Origin: Thermofontimicrobium_A sp034505795
GTDB lineage: Bacteria > Zhuqueibacterota > Zhuqueibacteria > Thermofontimicrobiales > Thermofontimicrobiaceae
Direction of reading: 5' to 3'
Assembly: GCA_034505795.1 (NCBI GenBank)
Contig: JAPDQM010000032.1
Location: 1-37,787, forward strand
DNA: 37,787 bases
A model generated the notes under the pieces. The model did not search any database and was not told the DNA's origin. It was given only the letters and a program-made list of their open reading frames with translations. Every line of letters starts with the position of its first letter. The stretch's first letter is position 1. The position numbers and the translations under genes were made by a program. Positions 15,264 to 24,864 of this stretch are shown here, in pieces.

Positions 15264-17984
15264 CTATTTTTTCTGCGGCCCATTTTTGATGGCGGCATGC
15301 GCTGCAGCCAATCGAGCAATCGGCACCCGGAACGGCGAACAAGAGACGTAATTCAATCCCGCTCGATGACAGAAATCAATCGAATCGGGATCACCGCCAT
15401 GCTCGCCACAAATGCCAATCTTCAGTTCGGGTCGCACCGATCGTCCGCGCTGCACGCCCATGGCCACAAGCTGTCCCACGCCATTTTGATCCAGCGTCTG
15501 GAACGGATCGTTCGGCAGAATATTGTGCTGGAGATAATAGGGCAAAAAGCCACCGATATCATCGCGTGAAAAGCCAAAGGTCGTTTGCGTCAGATCATTG
15601 GTACCAAACGAGAAAAACTCGGCCGTACGAGCAATCTCATTCGCAGTGACGCAAGCGCGAGGAATTTCGATCATGGTGCCCACCAGATATTTGAAGGTCA
15701 CCTTTTTCTCCTTCATCACTTCCTGCGCCATTCGATCGATGATCGCCTTTTGATTGTCAAACTCAGTGTAAATGCCGGTCAACGGCACCATAACCTCAGG
15801 ATAGACCTTAACGCCCTCTTTGGTCAAATCAGCCGCAGCTTCGAAGATCGCTCGGGCCTGCATTTCGGTAATTTCAGGATAGGCAATGCCCAACCGACAG
15901 CCACGATGGCCAAGCATGGGGTTCAATTCATGCAGCGACTCGATGCGGGCTTTCAATTTCTCCGCCGTAACACCCAACTGTTTGCTCAGCTCTTTGATCT
16001 GTTTCTCATCCAGATTGACGAACTCATGCAAGGGCGGATCGAGCAGGCGGATGGTCACTGGCAAGCCCTGCATGGCTTTCAGAATGCCATAGAAGTCCTT
16101 GCGTTGATAGGGCAACAGCTTCATCACGGCTTTCCGGCGATCAGCTTCAGTTTCAGCCACAATCATCTCGCGCATGGCCATGATCCGCTCTGGATCGAAG
16201 AACATGTGCTCGGTGCGGCAGAGGCCAATGCCCTCAGCGCCAAACGCACGGGCTTGCGCCGCATCCTGCGGCCGATCCGCATTGGTACGGATGCCCAGTT
16301 CGCGAACTTCATCGGCCCATTTCATGAGCTTTAAATACAATTCATTATGTTCCAGATCGGGCTCCACCAGATTCAGCTTGCCTTCGTAAACGCGGCCGCG
16401 GGTACCATTTAAGCTGATCCAATCGCCCTCTTTCAACACCCGACCATTGACCGAAAGTTGTTTTTTGTCAGCATCGATTTGCAGGGCACTGCACCCCACG
16501 ATGCAGCATTTGCCCCAGCCGCGGGCCACCAATGCCGCGTGACTGGTCATACCGCCTTTGGCCGTTAGAATTGCGGCGGCGGCGTGCATACCGTGAACAT
16601 CCTCCGGTGAGGTTTCATTGCGCACCAGGATCACCTTTTTGCCAGCCTTGGCCCAGGCTTCGGCATCGTCCGCATTAAAAACGATCATGCCAGTGGCGCC
16701 ACCGGGTCCGGCGGGCAGTCCTTTGGCCAGTTCCTTTGCCTTTTTCTCGGCTGCTGGATCCAGCATCGGATGTAACAATTCATCCAACTGCGATGGTTTC
16801 ACCCGCATCAGCGCGGTCTTTTTATCGATCAACTTTTCCTCGCCCATTTCCACCGCCATTCTGACTGCGGCGGGACCATTCCGCTTGCCGACACGGGTCT
16901 GCAACATCCACAGGCGACCTTTCTGAATGGTGAATTCGATATCCTGCATGTCCTTGTAATGCCGCTCCAATCGCTTCTGGATTTGGTCGAGTTGCCGATA
17001 CAGTTCCGGCATGGCCTCTTCCAGACTGGGTAGATGCTGGGTGTCATCGGTTTTGCCAGCCTTATTGATAGGATTTGGGGTGCGAATGCCGGCGACCACG
17101 TCCTCGCCTTGCGCATTGGGCAGCCATTCGCCATAAAACATGTTTTCGCCCGTAGCCGGATTGCGGGTGAACGCCACACCGGTAGCGCTATCATCGCCCA
17201 TGTTGCCGAAAACCATGGCCTGCACATTCACCGCGGTGCCCCAATCGTCGGGGATATTTTCAATCCGACGATAGGAAATCGCCCGTTTGCCATTCCAGGA
17301 CTGGAAGACGGCCTTGATGCCGCCCCACAACTGTTCCATCGGCTCATCCGGGAACGGTTGACCCAATACCTGTTTCACTTTGGCTTTGTAAATCTCCACC
17401 AGTTCTTTCAAATCAGCCGCAGTTAGATCGGTATCAAAAGTGTAGCCTCGCGCCTTTTTCATCTTTTCCAGTTCATGCTCCAACTGCTCGCGAATGCCAT
17501 GACCATCGGCTGGTTCGATACCGGCAGCCTTTTCCATCACCACGTCGGAATACATAGCAATCAAGCGGCGATAAGCATCGTAGACGAACCGCTCATTCTG
17601 GGTCTGTGCGATCATACCCGGAATGGTTTTGGTCGTTAGACCGATATTCAAAACCGTCTCCATCATGCCGGGCATCGAGCTTCTCGCGCCCGATCGCACC
17701 GAAAACAGCAATGGATTTTTCGTGTCGCCAAATTTGGAACCCATAATTTTTTCGACTTTAGCGATAGCCGCTTCAACATCTTTTTCCAGCTCTTTCGGTA
17801 CGGTTTTATTATTCTGGTAATAATACGTACACATCTCAGTAGTAATGGTGAATCCAGGGGGCACCGGTATGCCGAGATTGCACATCTCAGCCAGATTGGC
17901 GCCCTTGCCTCCCAGCAATTCCTTCATCGAGGCATCCCCATCCGCCTTGCCTTCACTAAAGAAATAAACATACTTCTTCGCCAT
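15264..17984 (-). CDS. ppdK: Pyruvate, phosphate dikinase
   Basis: This 906-residue enzyme reversibly converts pyruvate, ATP and phosphate to PEP, AMP and pyrophosphate in the cytoplasm. The N-terminal ATP-grasp part (LLGGKGANLAEM, SVRSGARSSMPGMMETVLNIG) is followed by the swivelling domain with catalytic His482 in GGMTSHAALVARG. The PEP-binding barrel contains GTNDLTQTTFGFSRDD and Cys859 in ICGEHGGDP. Length is the family norm (about 870-910). GGAG stands eight bases before the ATG. It is a single-gene unit with its own terminator. Confidence 0.97.
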   Translation of the reverse strand: MAKKYVYFFSEGKADGDASMKELLGGKGANLAEMCNLGIPVPPGFTITTEMCTYYYQNNKTVPKELEKDVEAAIAKVEKIMGSKFGDTKNPLLFSVRSGARSSMPGMMETVLNIGLTTKTIPGMIAQTQNERFVYDAYRRLIAMYSDVVMEKAAGIEPADGHGIREQLEHELEKMKKARGYTFDTDLTAADLKELVEIYKAKVKQVLGQPFPDEPMEQLWGGIKAVFQSWNGKRAISYRRIENIPDDWGTAVNVQAMVFGNMGDDSATGVAFTRNPATGENMFYGEWLPNAQGEDVVAGIRTPNPINKAGKTDDTQHLPSLEEAMPELYRQLDQIQKRLERHYKDMQDIEFTIQKGRLWMLQTRVGKRNGPAAVRMAVEMGEEKLIDKKTALMRVKPSQLDELLHPMLDPAAEKKAKELAKGLPAGPGGATGMIVFNADDAEAWAKAGKKVILVRNETSPEDVHGMHAAAAILTAKGGMTSHAALVARGWGKCCIVGCSALQIDADKKQLSVNGRVLKEGDWISLNGTRGRVYEGKLNLVEPDLEHNELYLKLMKWADEVRELGIRTNADRPQDAAQARAFGAEGIGLCRTEHMFFDPERIMAMREMIVAETEADRRKAVMKLLPYQRKDFYGILKAMQGLPVTIRLLDPPLHEFVNLDEKQIKELSKQLGVTAEKLKARIESLHELNPMLGHRGCRLGIAYPEITEMQARAIFEAAADLTKEGVKVYPEVMVPLTGIYTEFDNQKAIIDRMAQEVMKEKKVTFKYLVGTMIEIPRACVTANEIARTAEFFSFGTNDLTQTTFGFSRDDIGGFLPYYLQHNILPNDPFQTLDQNGVGQLVAMGVQRGRSVRPELKIGICGEHGGDPDSIDFCHRAGLNYVSCSPFRVPIARLAAAHAAIKNGPQKK

Positions 17985-18218
17985 TCAATAATCTCCTTCT
18001 AAACTAAATTTATGAACCACTAATAGATGAACAAATACCAACCACCTTTGATTATATAGATTTCATTAATTACGCTAAGCCGACTGGCTGCAGACAACAG
18101 CCGCCGTTTTTGAATCTTGATTGTGATTGTTCTGTTTGCTAATTCCGAAACGCTGCCACAGCCATTCGCCACTCCCAAGATCGGTCATTGTTGTTGCTAT
18201 CGAACAATTTCTTTGTGA

Positions 18219-19925
18219 TTAATGGATGTCAGTTTTCGTGCCCAGCAACGAAAAATATATGCCTTGATTGCTCAGTACCTCGACAGCCTTTTTGATTTCG
18301 GGGACCTCTTGAAATTCGCTTTCGAATTTGCCAGCGGTTCCCCATAACTTGGCTGCAATCTCCCCGCGAAGATTATATTTAATTTGGGCCAGATCACGCT
18401 CGAAATCCTGCTCTTTGGCCTTTGCAACCTGATTTTTCAGGGCATCCAGCGAAGCGATCACCGGCTCGGGATATTTTTCCTGCTTCAGCAATTTGGTCAA
18501 TTCTTGCAGCCGTTCTTCAACCTCAGTAGTATAAGTAAATTTCTTATCCTTCAAAAACGCCTTGAAATCGGCAATCATCTTATCATCAACCGCAAAATCA
18601 CGTGATAGATTTTTATGTTTGGACGCGTACTCCAGAGCAAAATTAAAGAACATGGATTTCATCATCAAATTGCCGACCAGCGGCGTGATCTCTTCGGATT
18701 CGACCTTAATATCAGGCACGACGCCGCCCTGTCCGTGAACCTTCCGCTTGGAGGCCGTATAAAATTCGGCGCTTTCCGCCTCAGAGCTATCGCGCTTGGC
18801 ATCGTAGCCAAGCAGCACTTCCTTGCGGTTGATAAAATTCGGTTTCTGGATCAACCGACCACTGGGAATATAATATTTGGCCGTGGTGATTTTGAGCGAG
18901 GTACCCGACCGTGTCAGTGGCACTACGGTTTGCACTAGACCCTTGCCATAGGTCGGCGAACCGACAAGCAAGCCGCGATCCAGATCCTGAATCGCCCCAG
19001 CAACAATTTCCGAGGCCGAGGCGCTATATTTATCCACAAGCACCACCAGTGGCTTATCGCCCCAAATTGGATTCGCCTGGGAGCGGTATTCCTGACTGGT
19101 GCCGGATGCGCGCCCTTTGGTATAGACGATCAAATCACCTTTCTTCACAAAATTTTCAGCGACCTGGACTGCCGATTCCAGCAGACCGCCTGGATTGCCA
19201 CGCAAATCGAAAATCAAGCTCTCCATCCCTCGGTTCTTTAGCACGGCAATGGAATCGCGAACCTGCTTTCCCGCAAAACGTGAGAAATGACCCAGTCGAA
19301 TATAGCCGATTTTGTCATCGATCATTCCTGCATAAGTAATATCGCTGACTTTGATTTCGGCCCGAATGAGGCGGAATTCCAGAGGCTTTTCTTCACCCAC
19401 TCGTTGAATTTTGATATTGACCTCGGTTCCAATATCGCCACGCAACCGCTGCGCAGTTTCGGATATGGTCAGATCTTTGGTTACCACCCCGTCTACTTCG
19501 ATGATGCGATCACCTTCCCGAATGCCGGCTCGTGCGGCAGGAGTCCCTTCAAACGGCGGCTCGGCTACGGTCGGCCACCCTTCGCGTTTGGAGATGCGCA
19601 TACCCACCCCACCGTACTTGCCGGTGGTCATGATCTGCAACTCACTATTATCTTCCTCATCAATAAATGTGGTATATGGATCCAGCGTGCGTAGCATGCC
19701 ATTGATGCCGGATTTCATAAACTGCTCGGGATCGACCTCTTCAACATAGCGCGTCGCAATCTCTTCATATACCTTGCCAAACAATTTCAGATTCTTTTCG
19801 ATTCCAAAATAGAAATCAGGCTTCTGGGTATTTGTCTCCTGGGCAATCCACCCACCAAGGATAATCACACCCACCACCAGCGCCAGGATGAAACCGCTGG
19901 TTAGTAATAGCTTTTTATTGTTCAT
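18219..19925 (-). CDS. S41-family C-terminal processing protease (CtpA)
   Basis: This 568-residue protease has an N-terminal membrane anchor or signal (LLLTSGFILALVVGVIILG), a PDZ domain (YGGVGMRISKRE to REGDRIIEVDG), and the S41 catalytic part with Ser in DKYSASASEIVAGA and Lys in TYGKGLVQT. It works in the periplasm, trimming or degrading proteins with suitable C-termini. The start is ATG 19925, directly after GGAGG; four more residues are open upstream but would overlap the ribosome site. It lies 33 bases downstream of tmk and may be co-transcribed with it. Confidence 0.94.
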   Translation of the reverse strand: MNNKKLLLTSGFILALVVGVIILGGWIAQETNTQKPDFYFGIEKNLKLFGKVYEEIATRYVEEVDPEQFMKSGINGMLRTLDPYTTFIDEEDNSELQIMTTGKYGGVGMRISKREGWPTVAEPPFEGTPAARAGIREGDRIIEVDGVVTKDLTISETAQRLRGDIGTEVNIKIQRVGEEKPLEFRLIRAEIKVSDITYAGMIDDKIGYIRLGHFSRFAGKQVRDSIAVLKNRGMESLIFDLRGNPGGLLESAVQVAENFVKKGDLIVYTKGRASGTSQEYRSQANPIWGDKPLVVLVDKYSASASEIVAGAIQDLDRGLLVGSPTYGKGLVQTVVPLTRSGTSLKITTAKYYIPSGRLIQKPNFINRKEVLLGYDAKRDSSEAESAEFYTASKRKVHGQGGVVPDIKVESEEITPLVGNLMMKSMFFNFALEYASKHKNLSRDFAVDDKMIADFKAFLKDKKFTYTTEVEERLQELTKLLKQEKYPEPVIASLDALKNQVAKAKEQDFERDLAQIKYNLRGEIAAKLWGTAGKFESEFQEVPEIKKAVEVLSNQGIYFSLLGTKTDIH

Positions 19926-19958
19926 GAGAACCTCCATGGAGAACCACTAAATCGATAA

Positions 19959-20618
19959 TTAAAACTTATGGTCAACTGCAGACGACATCTGATTGAATCT
20001 CATCCATCGCTGCTGTACTTGCGTCCAAACTTCATCCGCAATGGAATGAATAGCTCTTTTACCGTCAATAAGATAAAAACGTTCCGCTTCTTGCGCCGCC
20101 ATTTTGAGAAAACCCTGCCGCACTCGTTCAAAAAACGAGCGTTCCTCATTTTCCATACGGTCCAATTTTCGCCCTTGCTTTTTGCGGCGCTCCATTTCCT
20201 CCAAATCGATGTCGATCAAAAAGGTTAACTGCGGTACGATGCCATTGGTGGCAAATGCGTTGATTTGCTGCACAAGCTTTAAATTAATGCCCCGGCCATA
20301 CCCCTGATATGCAGTCGAAGAATCGGCGAACCGATCGCAGATCACCAACCAGCCTCGTGCCAGGGCGGGCTCAATTTGCTGGCGTACCAACTGGGCACGA
20401 GCGGCCGAATACAGCAAATATTCAGTAATGGGACTCATCGCCTCTGTTTCCCGCGTGAGTAACACCTCGCGTATTTTTTCAGCAATAATGGTACCGCCGG
20501 GTTCCCGCAGCAAAATGTATGGGATTTGATGCTGCTGCAATCGATTAATCAACTGTTCGATCTGTACCGATTTCCCGCAAAAATCAATTCCCTCAAATGT
20601 GATCAGCATACTTTTCAT
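19959..20618 (-). CDS. tmk: Thymidylate kinase
   Basis: This 219-residue kinase phosphorylates dTMP to dTDP. Landmarks are the N-terminal P-loop, the DRF motif in CDRFADSSTAYQGYGRG, the LREPGG motif, and a Lys/Arg-rich lid (ERRKKQGRKLDRME). The P-loop is odd: it reads EGIDFCGKSVQ where the family usually has EGxDGxGKSTQ, so Gly, the small residue and Thr are changed while G-K-S remains. It lies six bases after the MATE gene on the same strand. Confidence 0.93.
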   Translation of the reverse strand: MKSMLITFEGIDFCGKSVQIEQLINRLQQHQIPYILLREPGGTIIAEKIREVLLTRETEAMSPITEYLLYSAARAQLVRQQIEPALARGWLVICDRFADSSTAYQGYGRGINLKLVQQINAFATNGIVPQLTFLIDIDLEEMERRKKQGRKLDRMENEERSFFERVRQGFLKMAAQEAERFYLIDGKRAIHSIADEVWTQVQQRWMRFNQMSSAVDHKF

Positions 20619-20624
20619 GCGTAC

Positions 20625-21971
20625 TTATATTTTGATGAACTTCCAGCGTCCACCTTTAAAGCGCCAGTAGTTTACAAGCAGTCGCAATGTTTCATCCACC
20701 AGGTGAACCAGCCACAACCCTGCCAGCGCCAATTGAAACACAAAGGCCACGACCCAATTCAGACACACTTCCATGGTAAAAACACCGATAATCGTCATAT
20801 ACATAATCCATTTCAGATCGCCCGCCCCGCGCAAATTTCCGATTAGCATCCCATCCACGGCTTTTGGTATCTGCACCACAGCAAAGATAATCATCGCATT
20901 GGCACCCAAACGAAGCACGGCTTCTTCAGGGGTAAATAAATACAGCAAATTTTTTGAGAAAAGGATTATCAATACAGCAACGATCGAAGCGAAAATAAAG
21001 CCCACCCAATTGGAAGTTCTTGCAGTTCGCTCTGCCAATCGCTGTTTTTCTGCGCCCAAATTTTTGCCCATCAGCGTCATCGCGCCCAGGCTCAAACCGA
21101 GGTAGGCCATAGACAGAATGCCCTGGATTCGTAAAAATACCATGTGTGCTGCCAGATAATCTTTCCCCAGCATGGCGGCATAAATCGAAACGATCAACAT
21201 GCCCACTGACCACACCAGTTGCTCCACGGTGGTGGGGACGCCGGTATTCAGCAGTCGTTTGAAGGTCTTGAAATTGGGGCGGGTCAACTCGCGAAACGAC
21301 AGGAACAGGGCTGACTTTCGGGTCCGCAAAATGTAGAACGTGATCATAAAGCCTACCGAATGCGAAATCCCCACCGCCAGCGCCGCACCCTCAACTTCCC
21401 AGCGAGGAAAGCCGAACCACCCAAAAATCAACAGTGGCGACAGAATCAGATTTAAACCATTAATCGACACATTGACCAGCATCGACAGGTGTGTATCACC
21501 AGCCCCGCGAACAATTCCGACCGCGGTAAAATTGGTAATGATAATCGGTGCAAACAGAGCGATAATTCGCAAATACGCAATCCCAGCTCGCTGGGCTTCT
21601 ATCGACCCGCCTTCTCGAATCAATCGGAACAGTTGCACCCCACCGAAATACCAGATCAAGCCGAACAGGAATGAAATGACAAAGCTGATCATGATCGCCT
21701 GACTCATCACATGATTGGCTGCTCGCACCTCATCGGCGCCCAGATGTCGGGCCACGATCAAGGAACTGCCAACAATGAATGTGATAAGGATGGTCAAAAA
21801 TGAAATAATAACTTGAATGGCCAATCCCTGCCCGGCAAAAGCGGCAGTGCTCAGTCGTCCGATGAAAATCGCCTCGATCGTAAACATGATGGTCTGAGAC
21901 GATAGATCGATCACCGCCGGCACCGAGGTTTTCAAGATATTTTTCAGTGGAGTGCTTCGCCCCACGCTCAC
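20625..21971 (-). CDS. MATE-family multidrug/sodium antiporter
   Basis: This 448-residue membrane protein has about 12 hydrophobic segments arranged as two similar halves, as in MATE exporters (GQGLAIQVIISFLTILITFIVG, SSLIVARHLGADE and AAHMVFLRIQGILSMAYLGL in the second half). It probably exports cationic compounds using a Na+ or H+ gradient. The start is GTG 21971. Coupled to tmk with a 6-base gap. Substrate unknown. Confidence 0.92.
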   Translation of the reverse strand: MSVGRSTPLKNILKTSVPAVIDLSSQTIMFTIEAIFIGRLSTAAFAGQGLAIQVIISFLTILITFIVGSSLIVARHLGADEVRAANHVMSQAIMISFVISFLFGLIWYFGGVQLFRLIREGGSIEAQRAGIAYLRIIALFAPIIITNFTAVGIVRGAGDTHLSMLVNVSINGLNLILSPLLIFGWFGFPRWEVEGAALAVGISHSVGFMITFYILRTRKSALFLSFRELTRPNFKTFKRLLNTGVPTTVEQLVWSVGMLIVSIYAAMLGKDYLAAHMVFLRIQGILSMAYLGLSLGAMTLMGKNLGAEKQRLAERTARTSNWVGFIFASIVAVLIILFSKNLLYLFTPEEAVLRLGANAMIIFAVVQIPKAVDGMLIGNLRGAGDLKWIMYMTIIGVFTMEVCLNWVVAFVFQLALAGLWLVHLVDETLRLLVNYWRFKGGRWKFIKI

Positions 21972-22019
21972 CTCATGCTGAAATTACTTCTCTTTTTTGA
22001 TTTCCCTGCATTACATAAT

Positions 22020-22051
22020 AAGAGTGGCTGGATAACAAAACAGCCACTCTT
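22020..22051 (-). terminator. Hairpin terminator after inositol-3-phosphate synthase
   Basis: A perfect 11-bp stem (AAGAGTGGCTG with CAGCCACTCTT) with a 10-base loop lies 52 bases past the stop at 22103. The downstream minus strand reads ATTATGTAATG, only weakly T-rich, so termination efficiency is uncertain. Confidence 0.65.
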
Positions 22052-22102
22052 AAAAGGATGATTCATTCAACGTGCTTGTCCGATTCGGCGTTGTGCTTGA
22101 GT

Positions 22103-23416
22103 TCAATCGTAATATTCCAGCCCCAGGTGCGTAATAAGTTCCTCGCCCTTAAGATAGCGCAGGGTATTTTTCAATTTCATCAATTGAATAAATAGGTCAT
22201 GTTCGGGATAGAGCTTGGGCGCACACATCGGGCTCTTGAAATAAAAGGATAGCCACTCCTGGATTCCCTTCATGCCGGTGCGCTGCGCCAGGTCCATAAA
22301 TAGTGCCAAATCCAGCACAATGGGCGCGGCCAGAATGCTATCGCGACAGAGGAAATCGACTTTGATTTGCATCGGATATTCCAACCAGCCAAAGATATCA
22401 ATGTTATCCCAACCTTCTTTGTTGTCCCCGCGCGGAGGATAGTAATTGATGCGAACCTTATGATGGTAATCGCCATACAGATCAGGATAGAGCTCAGGCT
22501 GCAGAATATATTCCAACACCGACAGCTTGCTTTCTTCTTTGGTTTTGAACGATTCGGGATCGTCCAACACTTCGCCATCCCGATTGCCCAGGATATTGGT
22601 CGAAAACCAGCCCTTTAAGCCCAACATGCGCGCCTTGAAACCGGGCGCCAGAATGGTTTTCATCAATGTTTGGCCGGTTTTAAAATCTTTGCCACCAATG
22701 GGGACTTTTTTCGCCACAGCCAGTTCCATCAGCGCCGGAATATCTACGGTCAGGTTTGGCGCTCCATTCACGAACGGTACACCGGACATGAGAGCCGCAT
22801 ACGCATAGATCATGCTGGGCGCGATGGCAGGATGATTCTCTTTCATCGCCTTTTCAAACGATTCGATATTGGCATGCACCGGTTCTTGCTTGAGGAAAAT
22901 CTCGGTGCTGGCGCACCAGATAACCACCATTCGTTGCAGATTATGTTTTGCCTTGAAATTGTGAATATCCTCCATTAACATCTGCGCGTAATCATATTTG
23001 TTGGCGGCCTTCTTTACATGCGTACCATGCAAATTCTTAACGTACTTTTGATCGAACACCGCCGGCATGGGGGAGATAGCCTCGATCTCGGGACGCAACT
23101 GATCCAGCAAATCCTTCTGCAGCACCCCGGCAGTCAGCGCAGCTTGATAGACATTATCCGGGAAAATATCCCAGCCACCAAAAACAATATCATCCAATTC
23201 CGCCAGTTCGATAAAATCTTTGATTTTAGGGATTCGTTTTTCAGTGCGTTTGCCCAAACGAATGGTACCCATCTGGGTGAGAGAGCCTATCGGTTTACCT
23301 ATACCCTGTCGCACCGCAATCGTTCCAGCAATAAAAGTAGTAGCCACAGCACCCATTCCCGGCGTCAACACTCCCAGCCGTCCCTTAGGCGCTTCAATAT
23401 GAATTGATTTGTTCAC
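22103..23416 (-). CDS. ino1: Inositol-3-phosphate synthase
   Basis: This 437-residue NAD-dependent enzyme converts glucose 6-phosphate to 1D-myo-inositol 3-phosphate. It shows an N-terminal dinucleotide motif (GVLTPGMGAVATTFIAG), GGWDIFPDNVY, GGKDFKTGQTLMKT and the Lys-bearing LGNRDGEVLDDPESFKTKEESK region of the active site. It is the shorter prokaryotic form. A CDP-alcohol phosphatidyltransferase lies about 0.6 kb upstream on the same strand. The pair suggests that inositol phosphate is used for a phospholipid. Confidence 0.92.
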   Translation of the reverse strand: MNKSIHIEAPKGRLGVLTPGMGAVATTFIAGTIAVRQGIGKPIGSLTQMGTIRLGKRTEKRIPKIKDFIELAELDDIVFGGWDIFPDNVYQAALTAGVLQKDLLDQLRPEIEAISPMPAVFDQKYVKNLHGTHVKKAANKYDYAQMLMEDIHNFKAKHNLQRMVVIWCASTEIFLKQEPVHANIESFEKAMKENHPAIAPSMIYAYAALMSGVPFVNGAPNLTVDIPALMELAVAKKVPIGGKDFKTGQTLMKTILAPGFKARMLGLKGWFSTNILGNRDGEVLDDPESFKTKEESKLSVLEYILQPELYPDLYGDYHHKVRINYYPPRGDNKEGWDNIDIFGWLEYPMQIKVDFLCRDSILAAPIVLDLALFMDLAQRTGMKGIQEWLSFYFKSPMCAPKLYPEHDLFIQLMKLKNTLRYLKGEELITHLGLEYYD

Positions 23417-23464
23417 CTTATTCCCTCCTGAGTCGATATTCTAAAAAAAGACACTGATGAATTA

Positions 23465-23815
23465 TTAATCGATGATTTGATTTTGATCGTTTACATAGAC
23501 CACTTTGGGCATAAAATTTTTAGCGTCCCCGGCATCCAGCAAACCATACGCAACGATAATCAATAGATCGCCAATTTGAACCATCCGCGCCAGGGCGCCG
23601 TTGCAGCAGACCGTGCCAGAATTGACATCCCCCTCGATCACATAAGTTTCGGCTCGCTCGCCGGTGTTGATGTTCAATACCTGCACCCGTTCAAACGGCA
23701 CAATATTGGCCGCGTCCATCAATCGACGGTCAATCGTAATGCTGCCTTCATAATTCAAATTGGCATCGGTAACCGTGGCCCGATGGATTTTGGATTTGCA
23801 TACCTGAATGAGCAT
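23465..23815 (-). CDS. panD: Aspartate 1-decarboxylase
   Basis: This 116-residue pyruvoyl enzyme makes beta-alanine from aspartate for pantothenate/CoA. It is self-cleaved at Gly24-Ser25 in YEGSITID, the exact family position, and keeps K9 in CKSKIHRATVT. The start is ATG 23815 after a G-rich GGGGGTGG stretch. The frame is open 29 codons further upstream, but that extension lacks homology. It lies 48 bases upstream of ino1 on the same strand. Confidence 0.96.
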   Translation of the reverse strand: MLIQVCKSKIHRATVTDANLNYEGSITIDRRLMDAANIVPFERVQVLNINTGERAETYVIEGDVNSGTVCCNGALARMVQIGDLLIIVAYGLLDAGDAKNFMPKVVYVNDQNQIID

Positions 23816-24026
23816 AATCGCCACCCCCATTCTGCTAACAAAGATAAAGTCCAACTCTTCTGATTTAAACCAAATGCAGCCACTAAGAAAACGCTGAATC
23901 ACCGCTATCGCTGATCTGCCAGCCTTCGAAAAAACGCCTCAGTCCATCCCGACCTTTGTGATCAACTCAGCGAACGCAATTGTTACATGCTGTGCTGAAA
24001 ATGATTGAGCCAGGATTGATCGCATT

Positions 24027-24686
24027 TCATCTACTCGGCGTAGCTATAGCTGCATTGCCTTTTTGTCGTTCGGTGCGCCAGATATGGTACAGCCGCTGAA
24101 TGGCGGTCACATTGGCGAAAATAGCCACAATCAGCAGCGCGACGAGCAACGCCACCTTATGAAAAATTGCGCCGAAGGCAATCAAAACAATACGCTCTGG
24201 ACGCTGCATCACGCCGACCTTGCATTCGAGCCCCAGGCCCTCCGCGCGCGCCCGTACATAGCTGGTCATCACCGCACCACCCAATGCAATACATACCGCG
24301 ACTGCGCCAAGCACCGACACTTCGAAATTGCCGGAGGTCCAATTCGAATGGACAAAATAGTACGCCAGCCCAAAAAAGATCATCACTTCCGCATATCGGT
24401 CCAGCGTCGAATCGTAGAGCGCGCCAAATTTGGTGACTCGATTGGTGGCACGGGCGACCTTGCCATCAATAATGTCAAACGTACCCGCCAGGAGCATTAG
24501 CACACCGGCCAGCCATAATTTGCCAATGGCAAAAAAGTATGCCGATATAATACTGATGACCAACCCGAGTGTCGTGAAATGATTGGGATTGAGATTGCGC
24601 TTGATAAAAAAATTGATGACTGGGAAGATCAAGCGCAGGTAGAAATTCTTCAACCAGTCCGGTAAAAAGACAATCTTTATTTTCAA
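24027..24686 (-). CDS. CDP-alcohol phosphatidyltransferase (likely phosphatidylinositol-phosphate synthase type)
   Basis: This membrane enzyme transfers a phosphatidyl group from CDP-diacylglycerol to an alcohol. The signature D-G-x2-A-R-x8-G-x3-D-x3-D is complete in DIIDGKVARATNRVTKFGALYDSTLDR-type order, with all four metal-binding Asp present. There are about six hydrophobic segments. I place the start at TTG 24686, preceded by AGAGGGA, because homology begins at IKIVFLPDWLKNFYL; the frame is open to 24827, but that part looks non-coding. Proximity to ino1 suggests inositol phosphate as the acceptor, which is an inference. Confidence 0.88.
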   Translation of the reverse strand: MKIKIVFLPDWLKNFYLRLIFPVINFFIKRNLNPNHFTTLGLVISIISAYFFAIGKLWLAGVLMLLAGTFDIIDGKVARATNRVTKFGALYDSTLDRYAEVMIFFGLAYYFVHSNWTSGNFEVSVLGAVAVCIALGGAVMTSYVRARAEGLGLECKVGVMQRPERIVLIAFGAIFHKVALLVALLIVAIFANVTAIQRLYHIWRTERQKGNAAIATPSR

Positions 24687-24864
24687 ATGTTCCCTCTGCC
24701 TATCCGGCGAAGTTAAATCAATTATTTCCGCAATACCCAGATATCCGGGTGAGATAGCAGCACTGAATTCAACAATATTGAGCCGCATCTCACCATTATC
24801 AGCTAAACCTGCCGTTCTAAGCGCCAAATATCAAGCAGGCACTTCCATACATCGGCATCAAGCC

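Noticed and set aside
15585..16334. 249-codon plus-strand frame inside ppdK
   Set aside because: Mirror of conserved ppdK sequence on the other strand; no family resemblance.
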